Part shown: positions 35,225 through 46,691 of the stretch, one piece after another | Layout: each line of letters begins with the position of its first letter | How positions within the stretch are numbered: the first letter of the stretch is position 1 | From: Atherinomorus stipes | Taxonomy: Eukaryota > Chordata > Actinopteri > Atheriniformes > Atherinidae | Assembly: GCA_023101725.1 (NCBI GenBank) | Contig: JALJCO010013393.1 | Span: 248,001-312,000 of the forward strand | Direction: 5' to 3' | DNA: 64,000 nucleotides | Program-made: the position numbers and the translations under genes | The notes under the pieces: model-generated | Databases searched by the model: none | What the model was told of the DNA's origin: nothing | What the model saw: only the letters and a program-made list of their open reading frames with translations

Positions 35225-36340
35225 AAGTAAAAATATATTTTAGGAGTTATAATACACAATAAATTGTCCTGGAAAGCCCACATCAGACACAAAAACTAAA
35301 ATCTCTCTCAATTATGAATAAAGTGAAACAACACCTTGATAAGAATGCGCTCCGTGCTCTATATTGCAAGTTAGTACTCCCATAGCTTATGTATTGTGTC
35401 GAAGTATGAGGTAACACCTACCAGTGTGCAATAAATCCATTAGTCACATTACAAAAACGAGCAGTGCAGATCATTCATGAAGCTGGATTTCTTGAACATA
35501 CACATAATCTGTTAATTCAATCAAAGTTGCTAAAATTTAATAATTTAGTTGAATATAATACATTAATATTCCTATCCAAAGCATTTAACAACTTATTGCC
35601 AACTAACAGCAGCACTTCAAAGTAAAAGAAAGCTCATATTTTGAGAGGCTATGGAAATTTTATCACACCAAAAGTTCAAACTACTCGTAAAGGTTTTTGT
35701 CTGTATGTGGGGCCAAACTTTGGAACTATCTGGAAATACAACACAAGCGATGTCAAACTGTTATAAACATATGGTTTGGTCACAATATATGGAGAGTGGG
35801 TCTTGAATCTATATCAGTTCTAGTGTTTATGTACTCTTTTTGTTTCATTATTATTGTTGGTATATTGTCTGTTACCATTGAGAATTATTGTCTTTTTTTC
35901 AATTATTGTTAATGTGCTATTACTTACCATTGTTGGTATGTAATTAATGTTGCAATGTAATGGTTATTTGTTGCACGCCTTTGTGGTCCTAGTAGCTTGA
36001 GTTATTTAGTACAAATACCTGTTCTTCTATGGTTTATTGCTCCAATTGTGGTCAATAATTTGTTTTTCCAATTGGTTTTGAAGGAAGCATGATTTCTGTG
36101 ATTCATTTGGAGAAATGTGGTGGGATTTTATAAGTTCGCTTCTTCCCACTCCCTTTCAGGCATGTTAAATATAAACATGTTATATGTTTATAGCTTGTTT
36201 CATAGCCATGGCCTTAACTGCATTGTTTTCTTGTTTTCTTGTGAAAACATGATCGGCTATGTATAGTAAGTGGTCATCTTGTGTTCTATGAAAATATGAA
36301 AACGTATTGCTTGAAATTAATAAATAAATGAATGAAATAA
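35225..36340 (+). pseudogene. LINE 3' end: reverse-transcriptase C terminus and 3' UTR
   Basis: 35240-35300 reads ILGVIIHNKLSWKAHIRH and stops. After a frame change it reads SIMNKVKQHLDKNALRALYC, KLVLP-stop-LMYCVEV, QKRAVQIIHEAGFLEHTHN and LLIQSKLLKFNNLVEYN, ending near GAKLWNYL. This order (LGV.ID..L.WK.HI; L.LPYL.YC.EVWGNTY; LQKRA.RII; G.KLWN) is the C-terminal part of non-LTR reverse transcriptases. An AT-rich 3' UTR follows and ends in AAATGAAT-type repeats near 36317-36340. The copy is 5'-truncated and has stops. Confidence 0.8.
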
Positions 36341-36455
36341 AGAATAACTTTCTTTTTTTCAACCTGGACCTCATTTCTAGGAGTTTATGCGTGTGTTTAC
36401 TCACTGATAAAATTTCTGTATCACTTTGAATCCTTATGAAGATTTTACGTTTATG
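36341..36455 (+). mobile_element. Unclassified dispersed repeat R1, copy C (short)
   Basis: GAATAACTTTC, TTTTTCAACCTGGACCTCAT, TTCTAGGAGTTTATGCG and ATTTCTGTATCACTTTGAAT match the first 110 bp of R1 copy B. It begins exactly where the LINE tail ends, so it may have served as the LINE target or joined it secondarily. Confidence 0.65.
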
Positions 36456-36569
36456 TCCTTTGATGAAATCATAATGTAACCAAACAAAACTGAAATAAAA
36501 CTGAAGCTGTCATATCTCAACTCATCTCTCTGTGGAACACAGCTTTACTTTAATCAGATATGCAAGTGG

Positions 36570-37363
36570 ATTTCAGATTTTTTTGAGCCATAACCCCCAA
36601 AATAACATACTTTGGTGTTTGTGACCCCCCAATGACAGAGTGGTTAATTGTTTGATATATCTAATGAGTCATCATGTGGCCATCCTCTTAATGTGAGGCT
36701 TGAATACTATCAGAATCTTCATAAATAAGGAGGATAAAGTGGATTTTGGTGGATTATGTTAACAGCTGTGGAAAAAAACACCCAAAATTCAGCTGTTCCC
36801 ACCAAAATACTTAGGGCCAAAATAGATTTTTTTAAACTAGTCATTACTTTGTTTCTAGATTTACTTATTTTAGAAGTAAGGCTTGAAAACTATCAGAAAC
36901 TTCAAAAGTAAGGAAAATTAATGTTTTACTGGTGGATTTGGTTTGCCACTGTGACAAGGCACCTACATGCCCAAAATTAGCCTCTCTTGGTGAGGTAATG
37001 CCAAATTTGGATTTTTAACATTGCATTGGTGATAGCTTAATTATTTATGCAAGAATTAGGAAATGACTGTGTTAATTTCACATATTTATTTCTTTGCAGT
37101 AAAGTGTTAATATTGATAGCCCCAAAAATCCCAAATTGATTTGATAAATATAGGCTCTAGTTTTTCTTATATATATATCTATATATATATAGATATATAT
37201 ATATAGATATATAATGATCTGGTGCCCTCCTGAAATTATCATGCAATCCACATGGGGGTCCCAACCTCACAGTTTGAAAACCACTGGTTTAAACAAAGTT
37301 TCAGCCCTTTGGAGACCCTCTTGGGGGGTCCCGGACCCCAGGTTGGGAACCACCGAGCTAAAA
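36570..37363. mobile_element. hAT-like relic, nested ends
   Basis: The right edge shows two successive hAT-like ends: GGTCCCAACCTCACAGTTTG with AAAACCACTG, then GACCCCAGGTTGGGAACCAC. The left edge (about 36560-36600) is TTTTTTGAGCCATAACCCCC. An internal block containing AGGCTTGAA.ACTATCAGAA is repeated about 190 bp apart. It matches 29512-29850 in inverse orientation. No transposase frame survives. Confidence 0.5.
37168..37213. repeat. TA-rich self-complementary tract
   Basis: Alternating TATATA blocks separated by TCTA and TAGA form a palindromic tract inside the hAT-like relic. Confidence 0.8.
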
Positions 37364-37804
37364 TATAATTTGGATAACTGACCTTATGACGTCCCTGCTG
37401 CTCTGATTTCCTGAATGTAGTGAAGGAAACTCAGCAGTCATTCTGAGTCCGAGCAGCTGAGTCATGACTGAGAATAGATTCACATGCTTTCTGCAGGAGA
37501 GCTCCGTCACATTTAAGACACAGTTTCTAGTTTAACCGCCGCAGTACAGACTGTACCTACAAAACATGAAGAAGATATTTCAAACTGGGACATGAAGCAT
37601 TGTTTTCAGTCACTCTCAAATCAATACCTGCACCTCACCTGTCCAGCGAGGAATGTACTGGGAGCAGAGCTGCCTTTAGTGGGAGGAGTTCGAACAGATC
37701 TGAGCAGAGCAACGGGAACAATGCTGGAACATAACGCACCCCAAAATCCTGATCAGACACTTACAACATGATTCAGTTAAAATCGTCTGCTTGTTCTACA
37801 GGGA
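37364..37804. other. Non-coding, no gene seen
   Basis: Spacer with no recognised element. Confidence 0.35.
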
Positions 37805-37905
37805 AAGAATTCAGCTTTATTCGTGCAGCACTGATTTACAATATAGTTATCTCAGTGTACGGACTTAGTCCAACTCAATCCAATTCATTGCAGTCCATTT
37901 ATAAT
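37805..37905 (-). mobile_element. L2-like LINE 3' tail fragment
   Basis: The minus strand gives a TGAGATAACTATATTGTAAA-like sequence, then a GCTGCACGAATAAAGCTGAAT tail. This is the same kind of LINE tail as at 7318-7445, more diverged. Confidence 0.4.
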
Positions 37906-40023
37906 CCAGTTAAAACAAACCTTTTTAGGAACAGAGAAAAGATATTTTTATTAAAGTAAAAGAACAGACAGAAAGACTTCTCTGGAGGAGGTTTATGTCC
38001 TTGTTTAATAAAAGCTTCCTGTTATTTGGGACAGTTAAAAAGCTGATTTAACAGAGACTGGTAAATCAGACTGGCTATAATTCAATCTGTGATTCACTGT
38101 TAAAAGTTTTCCCGCAGCATCAGTTTCTGTCTCAAAGATAAAATTCTTTGTTTCATTATTTTTTCATTTGGATCTTGTTTTATTTTTTGGTCCAGCTTCA
38201 TTAAACAGGAAGATGGAGATCCTCCCCTGACCGTGTGGTAGGAATATAACTTCACTGTAAAATAAAATGGGGTCTGTGCCCTCCCTCCCTCGCTCTGCTC
38301 TGTCATCTAAAGGTGCATCCTCCAGCTCTCTGACTCATTCTACCTTTTTCCAAATCCCTCTCTCCTCCATTTTCATTGACATATCTCTCTCTCCATCTCT
38401 CACAGTTTTTGTCTTTTACTCTTTGCCTTTGTACCATCATCCTTTCTTCCTAATCCTACTAGAGCTCAATCCCCCTTTATCCCCCCTGCAGACTATCTGC
38501 CGAGTCTATCTGTCTATCATTCCTGGGCTCATTGTCTTGCTTCTCTGTCTCTCCCTCACATCCCCATTGTCAGTTTGTCAGTTTCTCTCTTTTCCTTTAT
38601 AAACTCGGCTCGTTCCCCTTGGTACTGTACCTCTCCTTTCTTTGTGTATGGGACTCTGAGCCTGTTGAAACCAGGGGGCCACAATGGCTTAACTTTAATT
38701 GATTCATTGGATAGAGGAGAGGAAGAAAGATGGCTCCGGGCTGACAAGGTTAATTCTGTTTTTCCAAGTTCCTCATCACCTGGTGGCAATTAAACTCATG
38801 ACATCCCTCCCTCGGGGGAAAGAGATGCCGACAGGAAGTGAGAGAGACGAGGGACTGGTTCCATTAAAATGTTCAAAGGCAATCAGAAGCAAAAGTTAGA
38901 AATGACAAAGGAAAATGAGGGAAATCATTTTGGTGTGGCGAGTTCTGAAACTGAGGATTACGTTTGCATTGGTATTGACAGTTTTTTGGAGGGACGCCTG
39001 CATCACCGGTAATTGGGGATAAAGCTCGACAATGGAGAGATGTGAACAGTTCGGCACTGAATTAATGAACTTCACTAAAAGACCTGAAGGTGTGTGGCTG
39101 ATGGAAAAGTAGACAACAACAGCTGATAATCTAGTATGAAATTCCATTTATTCTGCTAATAGCTGGGAGGTATTTTCTGCTCCTTCCCATAAATAAACCT
39201 TATTAAAGGAATAGTCACACTGAGGAAACACTTATTTCTTCCTTTTGAAAATATTGAAAAAATATTGTTGTTTTAGGGCAGCCTCATTCTGCCCTGTTAA
39301 TAAAAATATCCCCCTCAGTTTCTATATAATGATGCATTATGGGCTAAAAGACTTTTCTATATTGACCTGTTCTTACCAGAAATCGCTCATTAATGTTAAA
39401 CGTTAGTTTCACAAACACAAAGAGTCAAAGCTGAACTTCATTTTATAAAGCTATATTAACCTTTACATACTTTTCATATTTACAGTATAACCAGATCAAG
39501 TTTGACCAAGAAGAACCTAATTGTGTTAATACCAAATTTTAAATTACACATCAATTTTCAATGTCTAAACATCTTTTGTTGTCTTTAAAATGTATGGTTA
39601 ATCATTAAAACATGTTTCAAAGAGCAGGGAAAGTGTGTCTTTTAGGTCATACAGCACTAATTTTTGGAGAAAACATCGATTGCACAACATTATGCCCTGC
39701 GTTACACGAGATATAAAACCATGAAAGCCACAATTATTTAAATATTTGTGTTTGAAAAGGGGATTACTGGGACTGTTCAAAATATAACCATGTTTAGAGT
39801 TAAAGTCCAACTCTGCCAGGGTAAATGAGCTGCAACAATGAGGTCTGTGGGAAGGTTTTAAAAGTGAAACAATATGAGTTTACTGTCACGACAGGAGATG
39901 ATGTGCAAGCAACTAAAGCTAAACTATGGGACTATAGGCAAAGCAGCACAAACTGTATAACTAACACACAAACAAAATACCAGAGATGTCCGATATTATC
40001 AGCCTACATTGTCTGACATAGAC
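37906..40023. other. Non-coding, candidate conserved region
   Basis: 38277-38620 is strongly pyrimidine-rich on the plus strand, which explains the 111-codon frame there. 38620-39160 is unique-looking and includes TTAATTGATTCATTGG, GGTGGCAATTAAACTCATGA and CGGTAATTGGGG homeodomain-type words. 39190-39980 is AT-rich without features. Confidence 0.4.
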
Positions 40024-40412
40024 ATTAAAGACCCACAACATAAATTTTAGCCCGTATAATTATGCATTTCTGACTCATTTTGATGACACACCAACATTCA
40101 ATATGCACTTTTTCGAGCGTCCTGAGGCTCAGAACCTGCATTATGTAACTTTTGGATCTGGGACAGGGCCATGACGTTGCAGCGGACTATCACTGCATCA
40201 TGTATTAGCAAACTGATATGAACCAGATATGAACACAGCGGATGTTTTGAACGCTCGTCATGTCGGATTTGGCTTAGAAACGCAAGGAAACATTACCGGA
40301 AGAAAAGAGGAAAAGAAAAAGAGGAAGGGACAGAACAAGAGTCAAGATTAGACTGTCTTTTACTGGCTGGAGGGAATCACAGTACAGGTGCGATGCAAGA
40401 TGGATGCTAGTT
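40024..40412 (+). mobile_element. MITE-c, copy 1, 3'-truncated
   Basis: Begins ATTAAAGACCCACAACATAA, the inverse of the right end of copy 2 (GTTGTGGGTCTTTAA at 50915-50929). The interior matches 50490-50870 closely: ACACCAACATTC, GTAACTTTTGGATCT, GACGTTGCAGC, GAACACAGCGG and GACTGTCTTTTACTGGCTGG. The 45-codon frame kept in copy 2 has an early stop here. The right part is lost where the LINE fragment begins. Confidence 0.7.
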
Positions 40413-40870
40413 TTGCCTTCGATAGGGGAGAAAATAGCCCCGATTGGATGATAGCAGCCACACCTCCTCCTTAGGCCTGTAGTTCTAGGAACATGAAAAT
40501 TTAAGTAATCTGGTGGAGTAGATTCATTAATCGTAACAAGATCCTCCTGCTGCAGCCAGGTTTCTGTAAGACAGAATAAATCGATATGATGGTCACCAAT
40601 CAGATCACTGCTAACAGACACTTAGAAGAAAGAGATCTGATATTAAGTAAACCACGTTTAATGGTTTCATTTTTCTGTTTTGTTAAGTTTATTGTTTTAA
40701 TTTTTCTAAGGCTTTTGAGATTTACCTCAGATGTGTTTTGGATTTTATTCGAGGGCTCGGGGGACAGACACAGTCAGTATGGGGTTTTGGGAGGGCGGCA
40801 GGTGGGAAACTGCAAAGAGGTGTGTAAGACTACAACTCTGCCTCCTGGCCTCAACCCTGGATTGATCCAT
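40413..40870 (-). pseudogene. LINE endonuclease-domain fragment
   Basis: The minus strand from 40621 reads SDLIGDHHIDLFCLTETWLQ, then QEDLVTINESTPPDYLNFH and VPRTTG. This is the AP-endonuclease region of CR1/L2-group LINEs (hallmark CLTETWL; the E of ETWL belongs to the active site). Upstream sequence to about 40870 resembles the LINE leader of such elements. The frame continues past 40413 into MITE-c sequence, so the 115-codon frame is a chimera of two transposons, not a gene. Confidence 0.75.
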
Positions 40871-42710
40871 GATAACACCATTATTTCTCACATTTTCATC
40901 ATAATAAGATAACTAACGCTACTATGTTGCTAAGAGACCTCTATTTAGAAATGATGGAAATGATGATGAAGCCACTTCCTGTCAAACTCTCCACCAATCA
41001 GAGAGCTTAAATTGATGGTAATGTCCAATCAGAAGTAGTCAAAGATCAACAAGTGAGCATAAAGTTGTATGTGTGTATGATAAGAACAAAAATAATGGTC
41101 ATCTATGGCTGGAATGAAGGCCAGAAGACCATGTTGATGCACAGTGCAGTAAAATAGTGATGACTTCTTTTCACTTTGGATTGTATTTACTGTATGATTA
41201 CAACGATGTACTTTTACAATGTCACTGTATTTTACTGCTGTCCCAAAAAGAAAGGAAATGCACAGAAACAAGGCCCTTCACAATTTCCAAGTTTCCAGAT
41301 TACCTAAAACCTCCATTTTTCTGGATGCACCACCATTTGCAGATCTAAGCTCATTTAAAAAGATGCGGGTCAAAGTTGACCAGAAACTGCTTGTACAAAG
41401 ATAGCTTCTGCATAAACATATACAATTAAAAAATAAGAGTCATCATATTTAAGGTGGAAATAATAGTCTTTTGGTATTTTCACTGCCGTTAAAATTGGCC
41501 TGGAACTGTATGTTTGGTTCATGGCCAAACAAAATGATCAGAGTTTTGTCTTAAACAATGTGAATCCTTCAGGAAACAGCTCACGTACATATTGAGCCAT
41601 CATTCATCACTTCATTCTTCCGTCTCCAGACACAACACACAGTGGCATCACAGACCCATGTTGTTCTGCGTCCGAACACAAAACACAGCACCACCCCTGA
41701 AAAACCGAGGCAGACGTGGTGAGTGGGGGTGAGATGGATGTGGCGGAAATAGAGAAAGCAAGAGGCTGAGAGGTGCTAATGTTGCTGGAGATAAGCAATG
41801 ATTAAAGAGCTCGCTGCAGAAGCAGACGTGCTGAGCTGATCCAGCTAGCTGTTCACTCATCAGCCTCCTAATGGTCTGGAAGCCGAGGTGGGGGTGGGAG
41901 GGGGCAATGTTTCAGCTCCCAGATGTCACAACATGGCCTGCCTCCCTCTGAGCTCTGGTCCCTTGTTTTTCCTCCCTACCTTTGTCCAGATTTTCTGACT
42001 TTTTCTTCTGTATATTTAAAGGGATTAGCCAACTCATTATGGCATCTGTGTGTGTGGAGTGGCGGGGATGGAAGGGGGGGTTAAAATATTCAGTCAGAAG
42101 AAATTCCACCTGTAAGTAACTGGTTAATGTTAAACCTGCCATGATGTGTTCAACGCTTGTGTTAAGTCAACATGATTGTTGAAGAGCAAAATGCAAAGCA
42201 GGCCTCACAGAAACCTCCATCATTTATCATCTGGATAAGAAGTTAGGACAGTGTTTCATCTGATTTAATGGTAATGAGTCTAAAAATTAGGAAGCAGGAA
42301 AAATTATATTCAGGATGAATTTGTCATGGTCGGGAGGAGAAGAGGAGGAAGGAGTGGGAGATGAGACGAGATGCTGGAAACAGGTGGATGGAACAACTCC
42401 ATAATTCTGCCTGTCTTTTTTAAATGTTCTTTTTCTTGCAAAAGTGACAGAAATTTCTTTCAAATATTGAAAGATATTATTCAATTAAAGTCCAGATTTG
42501 GATATTCTAACACTTTTACTGAGAAAAAAGACACTGTTCTTAAACTGTGACCTTTCATTTTCACTTTGCATTACTTTATGCTCATTTTGATTTTAAACTC
42601 ATATAGTGTGGTCCTTTTTTGTTTATTATAATTCTCTGGGGTTTTGTACAATCTTATGACTGAACATCATGACTTAAAATCTGAAAAATATTATAATTAT
42701 GGTAAGTTGT
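40871..42710. other. Non-coding, mostly unique
   Basis: No repeat or exon recognised. 41640-41900 and 41930-42010 are less AT-rich and unique-looking. The open frames (60-83 codons) overlap on both strands. Confidence 0.4.
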
Positions 42711-42906
42711 GGGAGTGATAGCCTAGTGGTTCATGCTGTCCAGAAAAACCCGAATTCAAGTCCCCAACACTGCTCAAGGTAAACCCCTATGAGCCCCTGA
42801 GCAATATCTTTAACCCCCACCAGCTGCTCCCCGGCCACTGTAATTGGCAGTCCACTGCTCTCTGGTTAATCTGGGTTAAAAGCAGAGTTGAATTTCCTAA
42901 TCAAGG
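42711..42906 (+). mobile_element. tRNA-headed SINE-2, copy 1
   Basis: The A-box-like TAGCCTAGTGGTTCATGCTG and the B-box-like CGAATTCAAGTCCCC form a tRNA-like head. The body carries GAGCAATATCTTTAACCC, CAGCTGCTCCCCGG and CCACTGCTCTCTGGTTAATC, ending in GGTTAAAAGCAGAG. Copies at 43130 and, inverted, at 55785 share CAAGGTCCTTAACCCC and the AGCCCACTGCTCTC word. Confidence 0.7.
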
Positions 42907-43129
42907 TAAAAAAGTAAAAACATAAAAATAGAAATATTGCTTGTGTACAAAGTCTCAGCCCCTTTGACCCATAAGCTGCCGAGTCTGGTCTCCAGACCTG
43001 TTCAGTGATCAAATCACTGGATTCCAGCTCAGACTTTTGATAATAGTGTTATAAACATCCGGGAAGACAGAGGAGTAAAATAAAAATCTCAGAACTTAAA
43101 GGTAGAGTTTTCCCTCTGAAAATAAATGC

Positions 43130-43377
43130 AAGATTTGTGTGAGTGAAATCCGGCTCAATCCCCACCTTTGGGCCTCTCTCCTGTGGCAGTGAGTTTTGTT
43201 GGCAACTCCCCCTCCCTGACTGCATTTCATCTTTTCCCTTTGTTTTGGTGTGTCCCCGACACGACTCCTAGGTGAACCCTGAGCAAGGTCCTTAACCCCC
43301 CAACTGCTCCCCGGGTGCTTAAAGTAGCAGCCCACTGCTCTCTGGTACCACTGTACAGAGATGGGTAAAATGCAGAG
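43130..43377 (+). mobile_element. SINE-2, copy 2
   Basis: GAGCAAGGTCCTTAACCCCC, CAACTGCTCCCCGGGTGCTT and AGCAGCCCACTGCTCTCTGG are followed by GATGGGTAAAATGCAGAG. The 5' part is longer and more diverged than in the other copies; GGCTCAATCCCCAC may be the B box. It ends directly at a MITE-a copy. Confidence 0.7.
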
Positions 43378-43688
43378 CATGAAAAAGTTCCCCTTTCAGC
43401 CGACTGCCAGCCGACTGCCAGCCGACTGCCAGCCACTTACCAGCAACTTTCCAGCGACTTGTCTGCTAATTCAATCGCACAGAGAAACGCCTGTATGTCC
43501 AGGGGAAACGATTTCAGAGCATAAATGAATGCCCGGAACAAGGACATTTCCACACGCCAAGTTTGGACACTGTGCGTGATGACGTATTCGCAGGACAAAT
43601 CGTTCAGCCAGTGGTAGTGCAGTGATAGTGCACTATTACTGCACCACTTCTGGCAGAAAAAGGCAGAACTTTTTCATGCCCGCATCTG
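43378..43688. mobile_element. MITE-a, copy 2, with 11-bp tandem repeats
   Basis: CATGAAAAAGTTCC at the left and GAACTTTTTCATGCCCGCAT at the right match the ends of 8690-8969, and the interior matches it in inverse orientation (TTCAATCGCACAGAGAAACG, CAGTGATAGTGCACTATTAC). The outer 12 bp of the left end are missing and replaced by the SINE-2 tail. AGCCGACTGCC is repeated three times at 43398-43430, a small tandem expansion absent from copy 1. Confidence 0.75.
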
Positions 43689-43689
43689 T

Positions 43690-43806
43690 ATAGCGTCAGT
43701 TTGTGCACGCTCCAATGCTGGCTTGGCTGGTGGCTGCAGTTTCCTGGAGCACCAGTCGCCCCACTCGTGAGTCTCATTCCTTAATCCTGCCCCTATATCC
43801 TTTACA
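43690..43806. mobile_element. MITE-b, partial copy
   Basis: GTCAGTTTGTGCACGCTCC, TGGCTTGGCTGGTGGCTGCA and ATTCCTTAATCCTGCCCCTA match 3907-3998. Only the right half is present, fused to MITE-a. Confidence 0.65.
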
Positions 43807-43906
43807 TCAAATTTGGAATTATCATTTTCATGTGGAATAAGGTGTTTAGAAGGTCCTTTTAAAGAGGAATTAACTTTTACTCAGAATTAAAACTCTCAAA
43901 CCTCTT
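43807..43906. mobile_element. Fragment of the GAATTAAA-armed element
   Basis: TTTGGAATTATCATTTTCAT, GAGGAATTAACTTTT and CTCAGAATTAAAACTC resemble the arms of the element at 32905-33405. Confidence 0.35.
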
Positions 43907-43936
43907 TTCTGATACACAAGCGCACGGATCACCAGC

Positions 43937-44105
43937 TGTTGGCCTCTTGAGCCACTGTCCTGCAGGTTTTTACATGTTGATGCTGCAATACACCTGAGTC
44001 AAACTATTAGGAAGTATATACAACTGGGCAACACGCTGTCCTGTGACTCAGGTGTGTTGAAGCAGGGAAACATTCAAAACCTGCATCACAGGTGATGATC
44101 TTGCA
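43937..44105. mobile_element. Worn hAT-type MITE
   Basis: GAGCCACTGTCCTGCAGGTT at the left is answered by AAACCTGCATCACAGGTGA at the right, and CTCAGGTGTGTTGAAGCAGG with GAAACATTC matches the 17815-17960 copy. The outermost hAT ends are not clear. Confidence 0.4.
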
Positions 44106-46171
44106 CTATGGTGCAACATATTGGCATCTTCTGGACATTCAGGGGGGGAAATATTCTCTAAAGTGGAGGATTAGTTTAGAACATTTCTCTGTGGGTCCAG
44201 ATGAATTTTTATACACATTAAAAAATCTTGGATAAGTTATGTAAGAAGCATATTTACTATCTGAATAAATTTCCATTTTCATCCACAGATTTTCAGCACA
44301 GCAGATAAATTGTCCAAGGGAGAAGAAGAGTATTCATCAGTTAAACTAAAGATCAGTGCTGATACTTAATGCTGGTGGATAAAGGGTAAGTATGGACCTT
44401 AAATTCCTTGGATATTATGATGCAGTCTTCACCAGACCAGATAGCAGGTATCAAATTACTCTTTACAACTGAAAGTGACTTGAGACTTGCCCAGAAACAA
44501 CTTGTGAACATCTCTGCCATCCCTTTAGTAAAATCCAAACACAAGTCAGATACACATAAAAAAAAAAAGCTGTTTTAGTAAATCATGCCTCCACAATATA
44601 TCTATTTATAAAAGTATGCTATTACTGGAGATTAAGGATAAAAGGTTAGCGAAAAACATTTTCTACATTTCATTTCAGATTTTATTGTTTTACGTCCAGA
44701 TGTTGTGCCTTTAATTATGGGAAGGAGGTAGAATATGTGATAAATGGGGTCAGACTGTCAACTACAGGCAAAGAAAAGAGAAAGCAAAAGAGTGAGAAAC
44801 ACACCGCTGTAATCCAAGAAGCCTTCAGCTGCTGCGCCTCCCCCCTCACTGCAGCAAAATATGTGGCAAATTGCTGATGATTGAAAAGGAAGGTCATCCA
44901 GGCAGGCAGCTCTTTCTGGCTGATTTCAAATCAGACTAAACTATTAAGAGCCCGATGTATCAAAGCATTGCGTTTATAAAATTGGGCAAAATCTCATTGC
45001 ACACCTGAAAAAATGTACAAACTGATTTATTAACAGTGTGCAATAAGGGTTGCATCTTTTAAAGGTGCAAAATAGTGCATCTGCATCCAATTAGTATGTC
45101 TGCCGCAATAAATGTGCAATACGGGACGTTTAGGTGCAGTTGTGCATGTTGGGAGGAGAAAATGGAAGTATATTAAGTTAGCACTTTCAAAGTGATTTTT
45201 CTCAAACTTGGAAAAGTATTTTGCATCTATTTTTAGTACATCTGAAAAGCAGGTGCAAACTGGCAGCTCTTCGCACAAATGGCTGCCGCTTCTCAGGGGG
45301 ACAACGTTGGACATGCATAACTCTGATTCAAAATAAGTTTTCATGAGCTGTGATGTTATTTTTCATTCTCGATTTTAATAATCAACTCAGCAAACATCAT
45401 CATTTAACACAAGTGTTGAATATTCTGGATAAATCAAGCAGAACATTTGCAGCCACTGTAGCTTAAGGATAACTTAAGCTGGCATTAACTGTATCTTTTT
45501 ATTTCCCCTTTTTGCTAATATCCCATTTTAACTTGGATTGTAGCGGCCAGCTAGGACCACAGTGAGCTCCTGTGCAGCTGCGACTGCTGGAGTCGCTGCC
45601 TCACACGCATCGTGTCACAGAGTGCGCAGCTCGTGTGTAACAGGTTTCAGACCATCTTCAAGGCTGCAGATGGAGGCAATTCCTGATTCATGTCCTCCTA
45701 AATTGGCCACTTCTTAGGCTCTGCAGGGATTCCTGTCAAATTATTTTTATTTAATATATATCCCACTTATTTTATATCACATTTCTATTTGTCTCCTCCA
45801 CTAATATCTGCATCTCCGAAGGGTCATATTTGCTTTTGCACTTTCTCCTCTTGAATTTCATCACGCTGCAAATCTAGAAACTCAAAACCCTAATTTATTT
45901 TGGGGGTGTTTCCAACACATCTCTGCCTGCTGCCATTTGCACAGTTAGTCTTAGTGATGACCTGCAAACTATGGTTCAGCTCCATGCATAAAATTCTAGA
46001 TTGCATGGGTAAATTATTACATGCAAGTCTGTGTAGATCCCGCATTAGGTTTCAACTGTGTCCCAAAATTTCACTACATTACTGAAATCAGCCAGAGACC
46101 CACTGCTGATTGTGATGCGCATAAGTTCAACGAAGAAGGAAAATTGAAATGACAAAACCATAAACACAAGG
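44106..46171. other. Non-coding; possible decayed transposon
   Basis: 44945-45330 contains several GTGCAA/TTGCAC words and CCCGATGTATCAAAGCATTG, which recalls a dispersed teleost repeat, but I find no matching end. No exon recognised. Confidence 0.35.
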
Positions 46172-46179
46172 TCTTAGAT

Positions 46180-46384
46180 CAGTGGTGGGCACTCCAGGTC
46201 CTCGAGGGCCGGCATCCTGCAGGTATTAGGAGTTTTCTTGTGGTAACACACCTTGTGACTTGCTCAGAGCTAGGCATCAAGCTCTGCACAATTACCTGTT
46301 GATTGGAGTCAGGTGTGCAGCAGGAGGGAAATTCCTAATACCTGCAGGATGCCGGCCCTCGAGGACCTGGAGTACCCACCCCTG
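46180..46384. mobile_element. hAT MITE, exact 8-bp target duplication
   Basis: TCTTAGAT lies directly outside both ends (46172-46179 and 46385-46392). The terminal repeats begin CAGTGGTGGGCACTCC / CAGGGGTGGGTACTCC and continue for over 50 bp through AGGTCCTCGAGGGCCGGCAT and CCTGCAGGTATTAGGA with two mismatches. An 8-bp duplication and CAG...CTG ends mark the hAT superfamily. The 205-bp element is mostly arm, so it can fold on itself. The intact duplication suggests a young insertion. Confidence 0.92.
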
Positions 46385-46691
46385 TCTTAGATAAATAAAT
46401 AAATAACCTACAGAACAACTCACAGTTACTCAGACATTCTTGTGGACACTACCTCATTATCCATCAACAGATAGCTGTTAAGAGCAGTGTAACTGACTGC
46501 TGTGGTAGACAATCATCTACACTTGGTTATCTTGACTAAGCTGATCCAGTCAGACTGGTTAAGCTTGGTTAAAATGAATAAACTGATCCAGTCTGACAGG
46601 TCCAGCTTGGTTATCATGACTGAGCTGATCCAGTCAGACTGGTTAAGCTTGGTTAAAGTGAATAAACTGATCCAGTCGGACAGATCCAGCT

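Noticed and set aside
38267..38602. 111-codon frame rich in S, L and P
   Set aside because: Caused by a pyrimidine-rich strand bias. No domain, and no counterpart exon context.
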